A stretch of 64,000 bases of DNA from Rufibacter sp. XAAS-G3-1 (GCF_013623775.1 NZ_JABFAM010000023.1:1-64000); one strand, 5' to 3'; numbered from the stretch's first letter, positions 45,366-54,605 are shown. The notes: generated from the letters alone by a model not told the origin. A program made the numbers and translations.

Positions 45366-45845
45366 ATGGAATCACATAACGAACTTGGACTGGAGCGCAA
45401 AGACACCAAAGAGCTGGCGGTTAAACTCAATGAACTGCTGGCCAACTACCACGTGTACTACCAGAATTTGCGGGCCTTCCATTGGAACATCAAAGGCGGC
45501 AACTTCTTCGCGCTGCACGCGAAATTTGAAGAACTGTACACCGCTGCCTTTGAAACCATTGACGAGATTGCCGAGCGCATCTTAACCCTGCGCCACGTAC
45601 CCCTGCACAGTTTCTCAGACTTTCTGGCAACCTCTACCGTGCAGGAGAGAAAGAACCTTTCCTCTGATGTAGACACCGTTGGCGCCACCGTAGAGAACAT
45701 TGGGCAGATTATTCAACTGGAGCGCGAGGTAATGGCCCTGGCCGCCGAGCATGACGACGAAGGAACCCAAAGCCTCATCAGCGATAACCTGAATACCCTG
45801 GAGAAAACCCTCTGGATGCTGAACGCCTTCCAGGCGAGATCATAA
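45366..45845 (+). CDS. dps: Dps family ferritin-like DNA-protection protein
   Basis: A 159-residue Dps: dodecameric mini-ferritin that oxidises Fe(II) with hydrogen peroxide, stores iron and shields DNA. Ferroxidase residues at the dimer interface are visible in YYQNLRAFHWNIKGGNFFAL (His) and HAKFEELYTAAFETIDEIAE (His, Glu, Asp). The N terminus (ESHNELGLERKDTKELAVKL) is short and charged. Divergent from oxyR, so induction by peroxide is likely. A very strong terminator follows. Confidence 0.95.
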   Translation: MESHNELGLERKDTKELAVKLNELLANYHVYYQNLRAFHWNIKGGNFFALHAKFEELYTAAFETIDEIAERILTLRHVPLHSFSDFLATSTVQERKNLSSDVDTVGATVENIGQIIQLEREVMALAAEHDDEGTQSLISDNLNTLEKTLWMLNAFQARS

Positions 45846-45853
45846 AGAGGTAA

Positions 45854-45892
45854 ACGGTTTTGAACCTGTTTTCCTGAAATGAGCTTAAAAAC
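45854..45892. repeat. Palindromic repeat copy P20
   Basis: ACGGTTTTGAACCTGTTTTC then CTGAAATGAGCTTAAAAACG; its right end merges with the dps terminator stem. Confidence 0.65.
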
Positions 45893-45923
45893 GCCCCTGC
45901 ACTTTAAGTGCAGGGGCGTTTTT
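45887..45923 (+). terminator. dps terminator
   Basis: AAAAACGCCCCTGCACTT and AAGTGCAGGGGCGTTTTT form an almost perfect hairpin of up to 18 bp; the 5' A-run comes from the palindromic repeat P20. Confidence 0.92.
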
Positions 45924-45952
45924 AGTTTGAGGCAATTTCCTAAATTCCTGCA

Positions 45953-46017
45953 GGGGCAATCCCTGGTGGGTTGCCCTTTGCTGCTATCACCGTTAGGGCA
46001 ACCACTAGAGATTGCCC
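45953..46017. repeat. GGGCAATC / GATTGCCC inverted repeat
   Basis: GGGGCAATC...GGTTGCCC (from 45953) and GGGCAACC...GATTGCCC (to 46017) pair imperfectly over about 24 bp. Non-coding, between dps and rny. Confidence 0.5.
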
Positions 46018-46038
46018 TACATAAAATATCCATAAGCT

Positions 46039-46074
46039 AAAAAGCCCTTCTACATTTTAGCAGAGGGGCTTTTT
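46039..46074 (-). terminator. rny terminator
   Basis: AAAAAGCCC...CT and AG...GGGGCTTTTT form a stem with flanking A and T runs, usable on both strands, 65 bp after the rny stop. A degenerate palindromic repeat (P21, 46070-46108) overlaps. Confidence 0.75.
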
Positions 46075-46138
46075 AACCTATTTTTCAGAAATCAGCCTTG
46101 AAACAAAAAGCTAACACCTGATAACTAACAACTAGAAA

Positions 46139-47731
46139 CTACTTGGCGTACGATACCGAGCGCATTTCCCGGATGACCGTGATCTTGATTTGGCCGGGGT
46201 ATTGCATCTCTTTCTCAATCTTCTGGGAGATGTCAAAAGAAAGCTGTTGGGCGCGTTCATCGGTGACGTTTTCGGCGTCTACCATCACGCGGAGCTCGCG
46301 GCCCGCCTGGATGGCGTAGCACTGGTTCACGCCGTCAAACGAGTGAGCGGTTTCTTCCAGTTCTTTCAAACGCTTGATGTACGACTCCATAATCTCGCGG
46401 CGGGCGCCAGGGCGGGAGCCGGAGATCGCATCACAGGACTGGATGATGGGCGAAATCATGGCCGTCATCTCAATCTCGTCGTGGTGAGCGCCAATGGCGT
46501 TGCACACGTCTGGGTGTTCTTTGTACTGCTGGGCCAGTTGCATACCAATGATGGCGTGCGGCAATTCCGGTTCCTCAGTGGTGACTTTCCCGATGTCGTG
46601 TAACAGACCGGCGCGTTTGGCGTGTTTCACGTTCAGCCCCAATTCGGCGGCCATAGTGGCGCAAAGGTTGGCTACCTCGCGGGAGTGTTGCAACAGGTTC
46701 TGGCCGTAAGAAGACCTAAAGCGCATACGGCCCACCATTCTGATCAGTTCTGGGTGCAGACCGTGAATTCCTAGGTCAATGGCGGTACGTTCTCCAATTT
46801 CCACAATCTCTTCTTCAATGCTTTTCTTGGTTTTGGAAACAACCTCTTCAATGCGGGCCGGGTGAATACGACCATCGGCTACCAGGCGGTGCAAAGAAAG
46901 ACGGGCAATCTCACGTCGTACCGGGTCAAAACCAGAGATGATAATCGCCTCTGGGGTGTCGTCTACAATGATTTCCACGCCGGTGGCTGCTTCAAGGGCC
47001 CGGATGTTACGTCCTTCCCGACCGATGATCTTGCCTTTGATATCGTCTGACTCAATGTTGAAGATAGAGACGCAGTTCTCAATGGCGTGCTCGGCGGCGG
47101 TGCGCTGAATAGTCTCAATCACTACCTTTTTGGCTTCTTTGGTAGCGGTGAGCTTGGCCTCGGCCACAATGTCTTTGATGTAGGAAGAGGCGCGGGTAGA
47201 GGCTTCTGACTTCAGGTTCTCCACCAATTGCTCGCGGGCTTCTTCGGCGCTCAGGTTAGCGATGCGCTCCAGGCGGCTCAGGATTTCGTGGTGATCTTGC
47301 TCTACCTTGGCTTGTTTGTCGCGGAACTGGGCTTCCAGGTCTTCTTTGCGCTTGTTGAAGCCGTCCAGTTGCTGGTTCAGTTTCTCTTTGAGGGCGTCGG
47401 TTTCCTGCTCTTTTTTCTTCAGGTCTTCCTGCTGCTTGGTAATGAACTGCTCGCGCTGCTTTACCTTGTTCTCATTCTGGATGATGATGTTCTTCTTGCG
47501 GTTGGCCTCTTCCTCGTGCTCTGCTTTCAGCTTCAGGAAATGCTCCTTGGCTTCCAGCATCTTGTCTTTCTTCTGGGTTTCGGCTTTTACTTCCGCTTCG
47601 CGGATGATGAGCTTGGCGCGCTCAGTGGCTTGTTCTTCCTGTTCCTTGAACAGCTTCAGGAGCAGCACGCGGCCGGCATAGAAGCCTATGCCGGCGCCTA
47701 TTACGGCTGCTAAAATGATATAAAGAGTCAT
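46139..47731 (-). CDS. rny: Ribonuclease Y
   Basis: A 530-residue membrane-anchored endoribonuclease that initiates mRNA decay. Order: N-terminal transmembrane helix ([20 protein letters not shown]), long charged coiled coil (about 30-210), KH domain ([20 protein letters not shown] near 225) and HD domain with the metal motif [19 protein letters not shown]. The HD histidine and aspartate are intact. Length is normal. It is the last gene of a minus-strand cluster pheT - coiled-coil - zapA - 6S RNA - rny and is followed by a terminator. Confidence 0.97.
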   Translation of the reverse strand: MTLYIILAAVIGAGIGFYAGRVLLLKLFKEQEEQATERAKLIIREAEVKAETQKKDKMLEAKEHFLKLKAEHEEEANRKKNIIIQNENKVKQREQFITKQQEDLKKKEQETDALKEKLNQQLDGFNKRKEDLEAQFRDKQAKVEQDHHEILSRLERIANLSAEEAREQLVENLKSEASTRASSYIKDIVAEAKLTATKEAKKVVIETIQRTAAEHAIENCVSIFNIESDDIKGKIIGREGRNIRALEAATGVEIIVDDTPEAIIISGFDPVRREIARLSLHRLVADGRIHPARIEEVVSKTKKSIEEEIVEIGERTAIDLGIHGLHPELIRMVGRMRFRSSYGQNLLQHSREVANLCATMAAELGLNVKHAKRAGLLHDIGKVTTEEPELPHAIIGMQLAQQYKEHPDVCNAIGAHHDEIEMTAMISPIIQSCDAISGSRPGARREIMESYIKRLKELEETAHSFDGVNQCYAIQAGRELRVMVDAENVTDERAQQLSFDISQKIEKEMQYPGQIKITVIREMRSVSYAK

Positions 47732-47774
47732 ATACTATAACTTAAAGGGTTTAAGTATAGCAATAACACCGTGC

Positions 47775-47945
47775 CAATTTAGAGCTTGTTTTACCTTTGA
47801 TTTTGTGCTGCAACAGGCTAATCAAAGAACCTGCGTTTGCCTTTTTCTCGTCCCGTAGTACCACTACGAGACTCTAAAAATGCTACCGCAGAACCTTTGC
47901 CTAGCCTATTTCACTTACAAAAGCAAAGCCAAAATAAGCTCAAGA
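47775..47945 (-). ncRNA. ssrS: 6S RNA (SsrS), between zapA and rny
   Basis: A nested helix spans 47782-47941: GAGCTT (47782-47787) with AAGCTC (47936-47941), a 17-bp near-perfect stem 47790-47806 with 47917-47933, AGGCTA/TAGCCT (47815-47820, 47902-47907), CAAAG/CTTTG, CTGCG/CGCAG (47831-47835, 47887-47891) and an apical CGTAGT-ACC-ACTACG (47854-47868). The long closing stem, open central bubble and apical arm match 6S RNA, which mimics an open promoter and sequesters RNA polymerase holoenzyme. I recall 6S RNA at this zapA-rny position in Bacteroidota. Strand follows the neighbours; ends are approximate. Confidence 0.75.
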
Positions 47946-47963
47946 AGCGGAGCGGACGGTGAA

Positions 47964-48260
47964 TTATCCGAGCTGCAGAGATGAGAGCAGTTGGTTCAAA
48001 GAAGAGAGTTTCTGTTCCAACGTTTGTTGGGTTTCAACGGAAGTATCTTCCGTTTTTATTTTGTCGGCGGCGGTTTCCAGGGCAATCATGGCCAGCAAAT
48101 CCTGCTTGTCATGAATCCCGAACTGCTCTCTGAACATTCTGATGCGTTCGTTCAGGTATTTCCCGGCCTGCCGTAGCCTTTCTTCTTCGTCCTCGTTTAC
48201 CCGCATTGGGTATTCGCGGTCGGCTATCTTGATTCGTATAGATAACTCACTCATGCCCAA
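47964..48260 (-). CDS. zapA: Cell division protein ZapA
   Basis: A 98-residue ZapA: N-terminal globular part (LSIRIKIADREYPMRVNEDE, KYLNERIRMFREQFG) and a C-terminal coiled coil (about 55-98; ALETAADKIKTEDTSVETQQ). ZapA binds and bundles FtsZ filaments at the division site. Its place between the coiled-coil gene and the 6S RNA/rny genes is conserved in the phylum as I recall. Length is normal for the family. Confidence 0.9.
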   Translation of the reverse strand: MGMSELSIRIKIADREYPMRVNEDEEERLRQAGKYLNERIRMFREQFGIHDKQDLLAMIALETAADKIKTEDTSVETQQTLEQKLSSLNQLLSSLQLG

Positions 48261-48370
48261 ATGCTTTTAGTGCTGCCGTGGCGCGTTTGTTTGTTGACAG
48301 GTTGCCGTGCGTTGTAGTGAAAATGTAAAAAATCCGCATCACAAGCCTAAGGTTCTAAATTGGTATATGC

Positions 48371-48384
48371 GCGTGCAAGCACGC
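48371..48384. promoter_or_regulatory. Small perfect hairpin upstream of zapA
   Basis: GCGTGC-AA-GCACGC, 6-bp perfect stem in the 169-bp gap between the coiled-coil gene and zapA. Too short and without T-run to call a terminator confidently; may be attenuation. Confidence 0.3.
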
Positions 48385-48429
48385 TATAAATTAATGAGAA
48401 CAAACAACCGCAACCAGCCAGCCCGTTTC

Positions 48430-48726
48430 CTAATCTCTTAAATAAGCGATGCACTTGTCAATTTCGCGCAAGTACTCGTTTATTTTTAGCTTCAACTCCG
48501 TTGAATTGGTGGTGTCTACTGCTATGGTTTGTACAATTTTACTAATATTATCTTGATTCTGAAAGTTTTTTATCTCAGCATCTTTGTCTTGAATCACTTG
48601 CTGGAGGCGCGCTATTTCCTGGTGGGCTGCCTGAAGCCGTTCTTGCTCTGCCTGGAACTGTTGTACCAGCTGGTGCACTTTGCCCTCAATGGACTGTATC
48701 TGTTGCAGATAGGATTGGTCAGACAT
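48430..48726 (-). CDS. Coiled-coil protein, possible ZapB-like division factor
   Basis: A 98-residue protein that is almost entirely coiled coil (about residues 5-60: heptads of L/I in QIQSIEGKVHQLVQQFQAEQ and EIARLQQVIQDKDAEIKNFQ) with a short C-terminal segment ending YLREIDKCIAYLRD. No enzymatic domain. Its gene starts 1 bp after pheT stops and precedes zapA. A ZapB-like role as ZapA partner is inferred only from coiled-coil character and the adjacent zapA. Confidence 0.75.
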   Translation of the reverse strand: MSDQSYLQQIQSIEGKVHQLVQQFQAEQERLQAAHQEIARLQQVIQDKDAEIKNFQNQDNISKIVQTIAVDTTNSTELKLKINEYLREIDKCIAYLRD

Positions 48727-48727
48727 C

Positions 48728-51142
48728 TTACTTCCGGATTACGGCTCCTAATTGGTGCTCAAACTGTTGCATCAGGCGGCTCATGGTAGAATCAATCACT
48801 TTGTCGGTGAGGGTCTGGTTCTTGTCCTGTAGCGTGAAACTGATGGCAATGGCTTTTTTGCCGCTTTCAATCTTGTCGCCTTCGTACACGTCAAACACGT
48901 TCACCTCCTGCAGCAATTTCCTTTCTACCCGCTGGGCTACCTGCCTGATTTGGTCAAAAGATACGGATTTTTCCACCACCAAAGATAAATCGCGGCGCAC
49001 TTCCGGGAATTTGGAGAGTTCTTCAAACACCAGTTTCTCTTTGTAGTTGCGCAGCAGATAGTCCCAGTTCAGCTCGGCGTACCACACTTGCTCTTTCACA
49101 TCTACCTGCTTGCACACGCTCTCTTTCAGCAGCCCGATGTGGCCTAAGGTCACATCGCCTTTCTGGTAAGTAACGCCCCCGGCCAGGTACGGATGCTGGG
49201 TGGGTTGGGTAGTGAAGGTAGGCTGACGGCAAAGCGTCAAGACCTGCTGCACCTGTCCGGCCAAGTCATGGAAAGATGCCTTGGCCGTAGCCTGTTGCCA
49301 GCTTTCGGCGGCGCGGTTACCCGTTAGGAACAGAACCAGGTAGTTGTTCTCTTTGTATTTCTCGCCGTCTTTGCGGTACGTCTTGCCAATCTCAAACACC
49401 TTCAGGTCACGCTGACGGCGGTTGATGTTGTGGCGCAGTACCTCCAAGCCCGAATACACCAGCGTCAGGCGCATGGCATCCAAATCTTCTGAGTTGTAGT
49501 TCAGAATAGGCACCATTTCGGCCGGGGTGTTGCCTTCCGCGTCTTTGTAGTAGTTGGAGTTGGTGAGCGAGTTGGTAATAGTCTCCAGATACCCGTTGGC
49601 CGCCAGAGAATCAGCAATCCGCTTGGTGATTACCTCGGGGTCAGGATTCGGGAATTTAGCCAGGAAACTCGCCGCCAAATTCTCGCTCAGCTGAATGTTG
49701 TTGTACCCGTAGATACGCAGCACCTCTTCCACCACATCGGCTTCACGGGTCACATCTACCTTGTGCGGCGGAATAGAAAGCAATAAATCCTCAGAGGTTT
49801 CCTCTTTAATGCCAATACCCAAGTCGGTCATTATCTCTTTGATTCTGGCTTCGCCGATGTGTTGCCCGATTAATTGGTGCACCCGCGCGTAACTCACCCT
49901 GATTTGCGTAGGCTCTACTGGCGTAGGGTACACGTCCACAATCTCCGAAGAGATTTCGCCGCCCGCTACTTCCTGAATGAGCAACGCTGCCCGTTTCAAA
50001 GCTGTGATGACCATATTAGGGTCAGTGCCGCGCTCATACCGGAAAGAGGAATCAGTTTTGATGCCGTGTGTCTGTGAGGTTTTCCGGATACCGGCCGGAG
50101 CGAAGTAAGCACTTTCAAGGAAGATGTTCTTTGTTGCCTCGGTCATACCCGCCTGCAAACCTCCGAATACGCCCGCTAATACCATCGGTTCCTCGGCGTT
50201 GCTGATGGTCAGGTCTTCGGTGCGCAGGGTGCGTTCTACGCTGTCCAAGGTGGTGAACTTGGCTCCGGCTTCGGCGTTCTTCACGATGATTTTGCCGCCC
50301 TTGATTTTTGCCGCGTCAAAGGCGTGCAGGGGCTGGCCTAGCTCGTGCAGTACGTAATTGGTCACGTCTACCACGTTGTTAATCGGCGACAAGCCGATAG
50401 CCCGTAATCTCTGCTGCAACCACTTCGGCGATTCCTGCACGGTCACGCCCGAGAGGCTCACACCCGCGTAGCGCGGACAAGCCTCGGTGTTTTCCACTTC
50501 CACCGAGATAGGCAGGTTGGTGTTGGCTACGGTGAACCCGGAAAGGTCAGGCAGTTGGTACGGGGTCTTCAATAAAGCCTGCAAATCGCGGGCTACTCCC
50601 AGGTGCGAGGCCGCATCGGCGCGGTTAGGGGTTAAGCCAATCTCAAACACTTCATCAGACGCCAACCCGAAATACTGGGCCGCCGGAGTGCCGTTGGGCA
50701 AATCGGTGTCCAGCACTAGAATGCCGGAGTGGTCGGTGCCCAGGCCAATTTCGTCTTCGGCGCAAATCATGCCTTCTGAAACCGCGCCTCTTATTTTAGA
50801 TTTTTTGATTTGGAACGGTTCGCCGCCGGCCGGGTACAAGGTGGCGCCAACGGTGGCAATGACTACTTTCTGGCCCGCTGCTACGTTGGCCGCGCCGCAC
50901 ACAATGTGCTTGGGTTCGCCTTCGCCGGTGTCTACGGTGGTGACGCTCAATTTGTCGGCATCGGGGTGTTTGGCGCAGGTGAGTACCTCGCCAATGACCA
51001 TGCCCTGCAAGCCGCCGGGCACCACGTCTACCGTTTCAATGCCTTCCACTTCCAGACCGGCATTGGTGAGGAGTTGGCCCACTTCCGGGGCGGGTTTATC
51101 TATCGCGATTAAGGTCTTCAGCCAATCAAGGGAAATGCGCAT
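48728..51142 (-). CDS. pheT: Phenylalanine--tRNA ligase subunit beta
   Basis: An 804-residue beta subunit of the alpha2-beta2 enzyme that charges tRNA-Phe. Domains in order: N-terminal B1 and tRNA-binding OB domain (VVIGEVLTCAKHPDADKLSV, about 40-150), B3/B4 with the editing site (LTPNRADAASHLGVARDLQA; SSFRYERGTDPNM), B5, the catalytic-like core, and C-terminal FDX-ACB anticodon-binding domain (ELSKFPEVRRDLSLVVEKSV, about 710-804). Full length. The pheS gene is not in the window next to it. It leads the transcript into the coiled-coil gene and zapA. Confidence 0.97.
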   Translation of the reverse strand: MRISLDWLKTLIAIDKPAPEVGQLLTNAGLEVEGIETVDVVPGGLQGMVIGEVLTCAKHPDADKLSVTTVDTGEGEPKHIVCGAANVAAGQKVVIATVGATLYPAGGEPFQIKKSKIRGAVSEGMICAEDEIGLGTDHSGILVLDTDLPNGTPAAQYFGLASDEVFEIGLTPNRADAASHLGVARDLQALLKTPYQLPDLSGFTVANTNLPISVEVENTEACPRYAGVSLSGVTVQESPKWLQQRLRAIGLSPINNVVDVTNYVLHELGQPLHAFDAAKIKGGKIIVKNAEAGAKFTTLDSVERTLRTEDLTISNAEEPMVLAGVFGGLQAGMTEATKNIFLESAYFAPAGIRKTSQTHGIKTDSSFRYERGTDPNMVITALKRAALLIQEVAGGEISSEIVDVYPTPVEPTQIRVSYARVHQLIGQHIGEARIKEIMTDLGIGIKEETSEDLLLSIPPHKVDVTREADVVEEVLRIYGYNNIQLSENLAASFLAKFPNPDPEVITKRIADSLAANGYLETITNSLTNSNYYKDAEGNTPAEMVPILNYNSEDLDAMRLTLVYSGLEVLRHNINRRQRDLKVFEIGKTYRKDGEKYKENNYLVLFLTGNRAAESWQQATAKASFHDLAGQVQQVLTLCRQPTFTTQPTQHPYLAGGVTYQKGDVTLGHIGLLKESVCKQVDVKEQVWYAELNWDYLLRNYKEKLVFEELSKFPEVRRDLSLVVEKSVSFDQIRQVAQRVERKLLQEVNVFDVYEGDKIESGKKAIAISFTLQDKNQTLTDKVIDSTMSRLMQQFEHQLGAVIRK

Positions 51143-51561
51143 GGTGTTAAATCAAAGTAAGGACAGGTGCAGCCACGCCGCACCCGAAGCCGTTTTGCGG
51201 CTACAATTTTCAAAATTACCAAAAACTGGTAAACATGGGCGGAAAGGAGTGATTTTTTGTAGGCGGCAGCAGAACTTCCCGAAAAGGAAAGAAACGCGAT
51301 TTCGGCCTGAATTTGGAAAAACAGCCCTAAAACGCTTGCCGTGCAAGCGGTATAGCGATGGCGGATAAAGAAACTCCCCTCCTGGTTTAGGACGGGTGCC
51401 CGAAGGGCGGGGTGGTGGGAAAGCGGTTGACGGAGTAGCAGACTTCACCAATCAGCTATCCCGTTTTCGCTGCGTGGCGCGAGTCTCTGACTCGTGCCAG
51501 CGCTTTTTGTTATTCTTTATTCACTCAGAACTCAAGACTCAAGACTCAGGACTCGCGAAGT
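51143..51561. other. Intergenic stretch with repeats between pheT and the DUF1684 gene
   Basis: Contains palindromic repeat P22 (51296-51334, GATTTCGGCCTGAATTTGG then AAAAACAGCCCTAAAACGC), second-family copy R2d (51476-51503, GCGCGAGTCTCTGACTCGTG-CCAG) and an ACTCAAGACTCAG tract (51527-51555). No gene seen. Confidence 0.6.
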
Positions 51562-52167
51562 TTACTTCGCAAACGCTTGCTCTCCGGCCGGAATTTTCAT
51601 TTTCAGGCGGTTTTCGGCGGGGGGCATGGGGCAGGCGAACTCGGGGTTGTAGGCGCAGAAGGGATTGTAGGCTTTGTTGAAGTCCAGCACAATGGTCTGG
51701 CCGTTGGGAATAGCGTCTAGGTAGCGGCCGCCGCCGTAGGTTTCGAAGCCGTTGGTTTGGTCAGTGAAAGGAATGAACAGCGTGTCTGACACCGAACCGG
51801 CTTTCTGGAACAAGGTGAGCGTGTGTTCCTGGCCGTTCAGTTCAAAGGAGGCTTTCCCTTTTACAAAGTAAGGTTCCTGCGTGCCGGTGGTCATGGGCAT
51901 GGCCACCGGCTCGGCGTGTTCCTCGGGCGTGAAATCGGCGGCGATTTCAAAATCCCGCGACGGGGCAAAATAGGTGAGTTTGTTGAAGGCGCGCCGCAGC
52001 GAATCTGGCAGGGGAGAGCGGGTGAGGCTTCTAAACGTGAGGTCTTTGTTTTCCCGGTATTTCAGGACGGCTTGGTTGTAGCTCTCATCGTTGAAGAACA
52101 GGTCTTTCATTAAGTACCCCACAATGAGCAGCACGCCAATAATGATGATGTATTTGAATCCTTTCAT
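51562..52167 (-). CDS. DUF1684 domain-containing protein
   Basis: A 201-residue protein with an N-terminal membrane anchor or signal (YIIIIGVLLIVGYLMKDLFF). The DUF1684 domain follows: a beta-rich part (KGKASFELNGQEHTLTLFQK, LFIPFTDQTNGFETYGGGRY) and the family hallmark IVLDFNKAYNPFCAYNPEFA then CPMPPAENRLKMKIPAGE. The hallmark Asp-Asn and the two cysteines are intact. Function is unknown; the fold is small-molecule-binding-like. Monocistronic, flanked by repeats on both sides. Confidence 0.88.
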   Translation of the reverse strand: MKGFKYIIIIGVLLIVGYLMKDLFFNDESYNQAVLKYRENKDLTFRSLTRSPLPDSLRRAFNKLTYFAPSRDFEIAADFTPEEHAEPVAMPMTTGTQEPYFVKGKASFELNGQEHTLTLFQKAGSVSDTLFIPFTDQTNGFETYGGGRYLDAIPNGQTIVLDFNKAYNPFCAYNPEFACPMPPAENRLKMKIPAGEQAFAK

Positions 52168-52227
52168 GAACTAAGGCTTTGAGCCCGCAAAGGTCGGAAA
52201 GAAATTGATAAGATGAAGAAAGGAAGC

Positions 52228-52267
52228 ATTTTAGGCCTCTTTTTCTAAAAGTAGGCCAAAAACGAGC
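52228..52267. repeat. Palindromic repeat copy P23
   Basis: CATTTTAGGCCTCTTTTTCT then AAAAGTAGGCCAAAAACGAG; between radC and the DUF1684 gene. Confidence 0.7.
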
Positions 52268-52309
52268 CACCGTAACGTCGTTACAGGGTAACGCCGCTAC
52301 AACCAACCA

Positions 52310-53014
52310 TCAAAGCAAGTCTTCATCGGCGAAGCTGTAGTAGCTGTTGTCGGTGAAAATTAAGTGATCCAGAATGGGTAAGTCCAGTACCTTGCCTGCT
52401 TCCTGAAGCTTTTTGGTGAGGGAAATATCAGCGGCGCTGGGTTTCAGTTGGCCCGAGGGGTGGTTGTGCACCAGGATAATGGCGCTGGCCAGATTCTCCA
52501 GGGCGTGCTTGAAAATCAGTTTGGGATCGGCGACGGTACCGGCCACGCCGCCACTGCTGATCTGGATTTTCTTCATGATGGTGTTGGCCCGGTTGAGGAG
52601 GATAATCCAGAATTCCTCGTGCGGTAAGTCCAGCAGGTGCGGCCGAATGTACTCGTAAATATCTGTGGAGCAGGTGATGCGGGTTTTTACGGCGGGCGCG
52701 GCCTCTTTGCGTCTTCGGCCCAGTTCCAGGGCGCTCACAATAGAAATGGCTTTGGCTTCGCCGATGCCTTTGTGCTTTTGCAGCTCCTTTACCGTAAGCC
52801 GGGCCAGCGCGTTTAGGTCGTTGTCTACCGCGTTCAGGATTAACTTGGCCACGTCCACCGCGCTGAGCTTGGGCGTGCCAGAGCCAATCAGGATACCAAT
52901 CAGTTCAGCGTCTGAGAGGGCGGCGCGGCCTTTTAGAAGGAGTTTCTCGCGCGGGCGGTCTTCTTCGGCCCAGGACTTGATGGAAAGCGGTGCGGGAGCG
53001 TAGGCAACAGACAT
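52310..53014 (-). CDS. radC: RadC/YeeS family JAB-domain protein
   Basis: A 234-residue RadC-family protein. N-terminal helix-hairpin-helix region (about 15-100; LLKGRAALSDAELIGILIGS, LQKHKGIGEAKAISIVSALE) and a JAB/MPN metalloprotease-like domain (about 105-234) with the JAMM site EEFWIILLNRAN, LVHNHPSGQLKPSAADISLT (His-x-His and Asp). Historically called DNA repair protein RadC; the true role is unresolved, and a link to recombination or deubiquitinase-like chemistry is family knowledge. Monocistronic. Confidence 0.93.
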   Translation of the reverse strand: MSVAYAPAPLSIKSWAEEDRPREKLLLKGRAALSDAELIGILIGSGTPKLSAVDVAKLILNAVDNDLNALARLTVKELQKHKGIGEAKAISIVSALELGRRRKEAAPAVKTRITCSTDIYEYIRPHLLDLPHEEFWIILLNRANTIMKKIQISSGGVAGTVADPKLIFKHALENLASAIILVHNHPSGQLKPSAADISLTKKLQEAGKVLDLPILDHLIFTDNSYYSFADEDLL

Positions 53015-53129
53015 GCGTTTTAGGGTTATTTTCCGGGAATAAGGCTACTTTTTGAGATACAAGTGCCATGGGTAAGAATAAGTTCACCTGAGCCTTACAA
53101 TTTCCCGTAAACCTTCCGTTGTAGCAACA

Positions 53130-53137
53130 TACATTTG
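53130..53137 (+). promoter_or_regulatory. -7 element of the membrane metallophosphoesterase gene
   Basis: TACATTTG fits TAnnTTTG, 27 bp before the ATG at 53165. It overlaps an upstream TTG that would extend the frame, so it supports the downstream ATG as true start. No clear -33 element. Confidence 0.5.
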
Positions 53138-53164
53138 CTGCCTTCCTTCAGCCTTAAAAAATAT

Positions 53165-54394
53165 ATGCTCAGACTGGTTGTCACGTTAGTACTCGTTTTA
53201 GTAATAGATATCTATGTTTTCCAGGCCGTGCGTACCGCGACGACCAGTTTTGCGCCCGGTGCCCGAAAGGCGGTTTATGTGCTTTACTGGGCCGTCAGCC
53301 TTTTTACCCTAGGTACGCTGCTGCTGGCCTTGCTTACTAGAGGCTCGGCCCCAAACCCGGTGCGCATGCAGGTAGCCAATGTGCTGTTCATCTTGTTTGT
53401 CTCTAAACTGGTGGTGGTGCTGTTCCTGTTCCTGGATGACCTGGTAAGATTGGTGCAGTGGATTTCCAACACCGTGCGCGGGCCGGAGCAACCTAAGTTT
53501 GATGTGTCTCGGCATAAATTCATGAGCCAACTGGCCTTGGTGATGGGCGCGCTTCCGTTCGCGTCGCTTATCTGGGGCATGGTGAAGGGCGCGTATGACT
53601 ACCAGGTAAAGAAAGTGACCATCAGGCTTCCCAATCTGCCGCCCGCCTTTGACGGGTTCAAGATGGTACAGATCACCGACATGCACGCGGGGAGTTTCCA
53701 TTCTGGCGAGCCGCTGGAGAAAGCGGTGGCCCTCATTAACAAACAAGCCGCCGATGTGGTGGTGTTCACCGGAGACATCGTCAACAACGTGGCTTCTGAG
53801 GTGGAACCGTATATCCCAACGCTGGCGAAAATCAAAGCGCCCAGCGGTGTCTTTTCCATCTTGGGCAACCACGACTACGGCGACTATGTAAACTGGGGCA
53901 GCCGTGAGGCGAAAATCCAGAACCTGAACACCCTTAAGCAACATCACCGCGCCGCCGGTTGGGATCTGCTCCTGAACGAGCACCGCGTCTTGGAACGGAA
54001 CGGGCAGCAGATTGCGTTGCTGGGCGTTGAGAACTGGGGCCATCGCATGAACTTCCCCAAGTACGGAATCCTGTCCAAAGCCTACGCCGGTACAGAGCAG
54101 TACCCGGTGAAGATTCTGCTCTCGCATGACCCTTCGCACTGGGACGGCGAAGTAACCCTTAAATATCCTGACATTGACCTGATGCTCTCTGGCCATACGC
54201 ACGGCATGCAATTTGGCGTGAACATTCCCGGTTTTAAATGGAGCCCGGTGCAGTACGTGTACAAACAGTGGGCCGGGCTCTACAAAAAAGGGCGGCAGCT
54301 ACTGTATGTGAACGTGGGCCTCGGGTTTCTGGGCTACCACGGGCGCGTAGGCTTCTTGCCGGAGATCACGGTATTTGAATTCAAGAGAGGCTAA
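53165..54394 (+). CDS. Membrane-anchored metallophosphoesterase (YaeI/YkuE type)
   Basis: A 409-residue protein starting MLRLVVTLVLVLVIDIYVFQ. Three or four N-terminal membrane helices (about 1-150) precede a calcineurin-like domain (about 165-405): VQITDMHAGSFH (Asp/His), VVFTGDIVNNV (Asp), SILGNHDYGDYVN (Asn-His), KILLSHDPSHWDGE (His) and LMLSGHTHGMQFG (His-x-His), giving a complete di-metal site. YaeI-type enzymes have been described as phosphodiesterases of bacterial envelope lipids; the substrate here is unknown. The frame could extend 30 bp to a TTG, which lies inside a promoter element and is unlikely. Monocistronic; a strong hairpin follows. Confidence 0.9.
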   Translation: MLRLVVTLVLVLVIDIYVFQAVRTATTSFAPGARKAVYVLYWAVSLFTLGTLLLALLTRGSAPNPVRMQVANVLFILFVSKLVVVLFLFLDDLVRLVQWISNTVRGPEQPKFDVSRHKFMSQLALVMGALPFASLIWGMVKGAYDYQVKKVTIRLPNLPPAFDGFKMVQITDMHAGSFHSGEPLEKAVALINKQAADVVVFTGDIVNNVASEVEPYIPTLAKIKAPSGVFSILGNHDYGDYVNWGSREAKIQNLNTLKQHHRAAGWDLLLNEHRVLERNGQQIALLGVENWGHRMNFPKYGILSKAYAGTEQYPVKILLSHDPSHWDGEVTLKYPDIDLMLSGHTHGMQFGVNIPGFKWSPVQYVYKQWAGLYKKGRQLLYVNVGLGFLGYHGRVGFLPEITVFEFKRG

Positions 54395-54454
54395 TAAGCC
54401 ATTCTGTGGCGGATGGTTTAAATTTCTTTCCCAGAATTTTTCAGTCAGAGTACA

Positions 54455-54502
54455 ATTCCTGCTTTTGGGCTGTTTTTGCGAAAACAGCCCAAAAGCAGGA
54501 AT
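54455..54502 (+). terminator. Perfect 22-bp hairpin (palindromic repeat copy P24)
   Basis: Arms 54455-54476 and 54481-54502 (core GCTTTTGGGCTGTTTT) are perfectly complementary around TGCG. It lies 61 bp after the metallophosphoesterase stop. Confidence 0.85.
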
Positions 54503-54605
54503 CTTTCATTTCAGAAAGCAGCAGGCAGCGGCTTTGTTGCGCAGGGTTCTATGGTTTAAGTGCAATTTGGTAAAAACCTGCCATAAACGGCGCCGTAAAA
54601 CGGTG

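Noticed and set aside
53135-53164. TTG-initiated extension of the membrane metallophosphoesterase
   Set aside because: The TTG lies inside a TAnnTTTG promoter element; the ATG at 53165 starts a normal membrane helix.
53309-54211. 300-residue frame antisense to the metallophosphoesterase
   Set aside because: His-rich shadow frame with no family motif.
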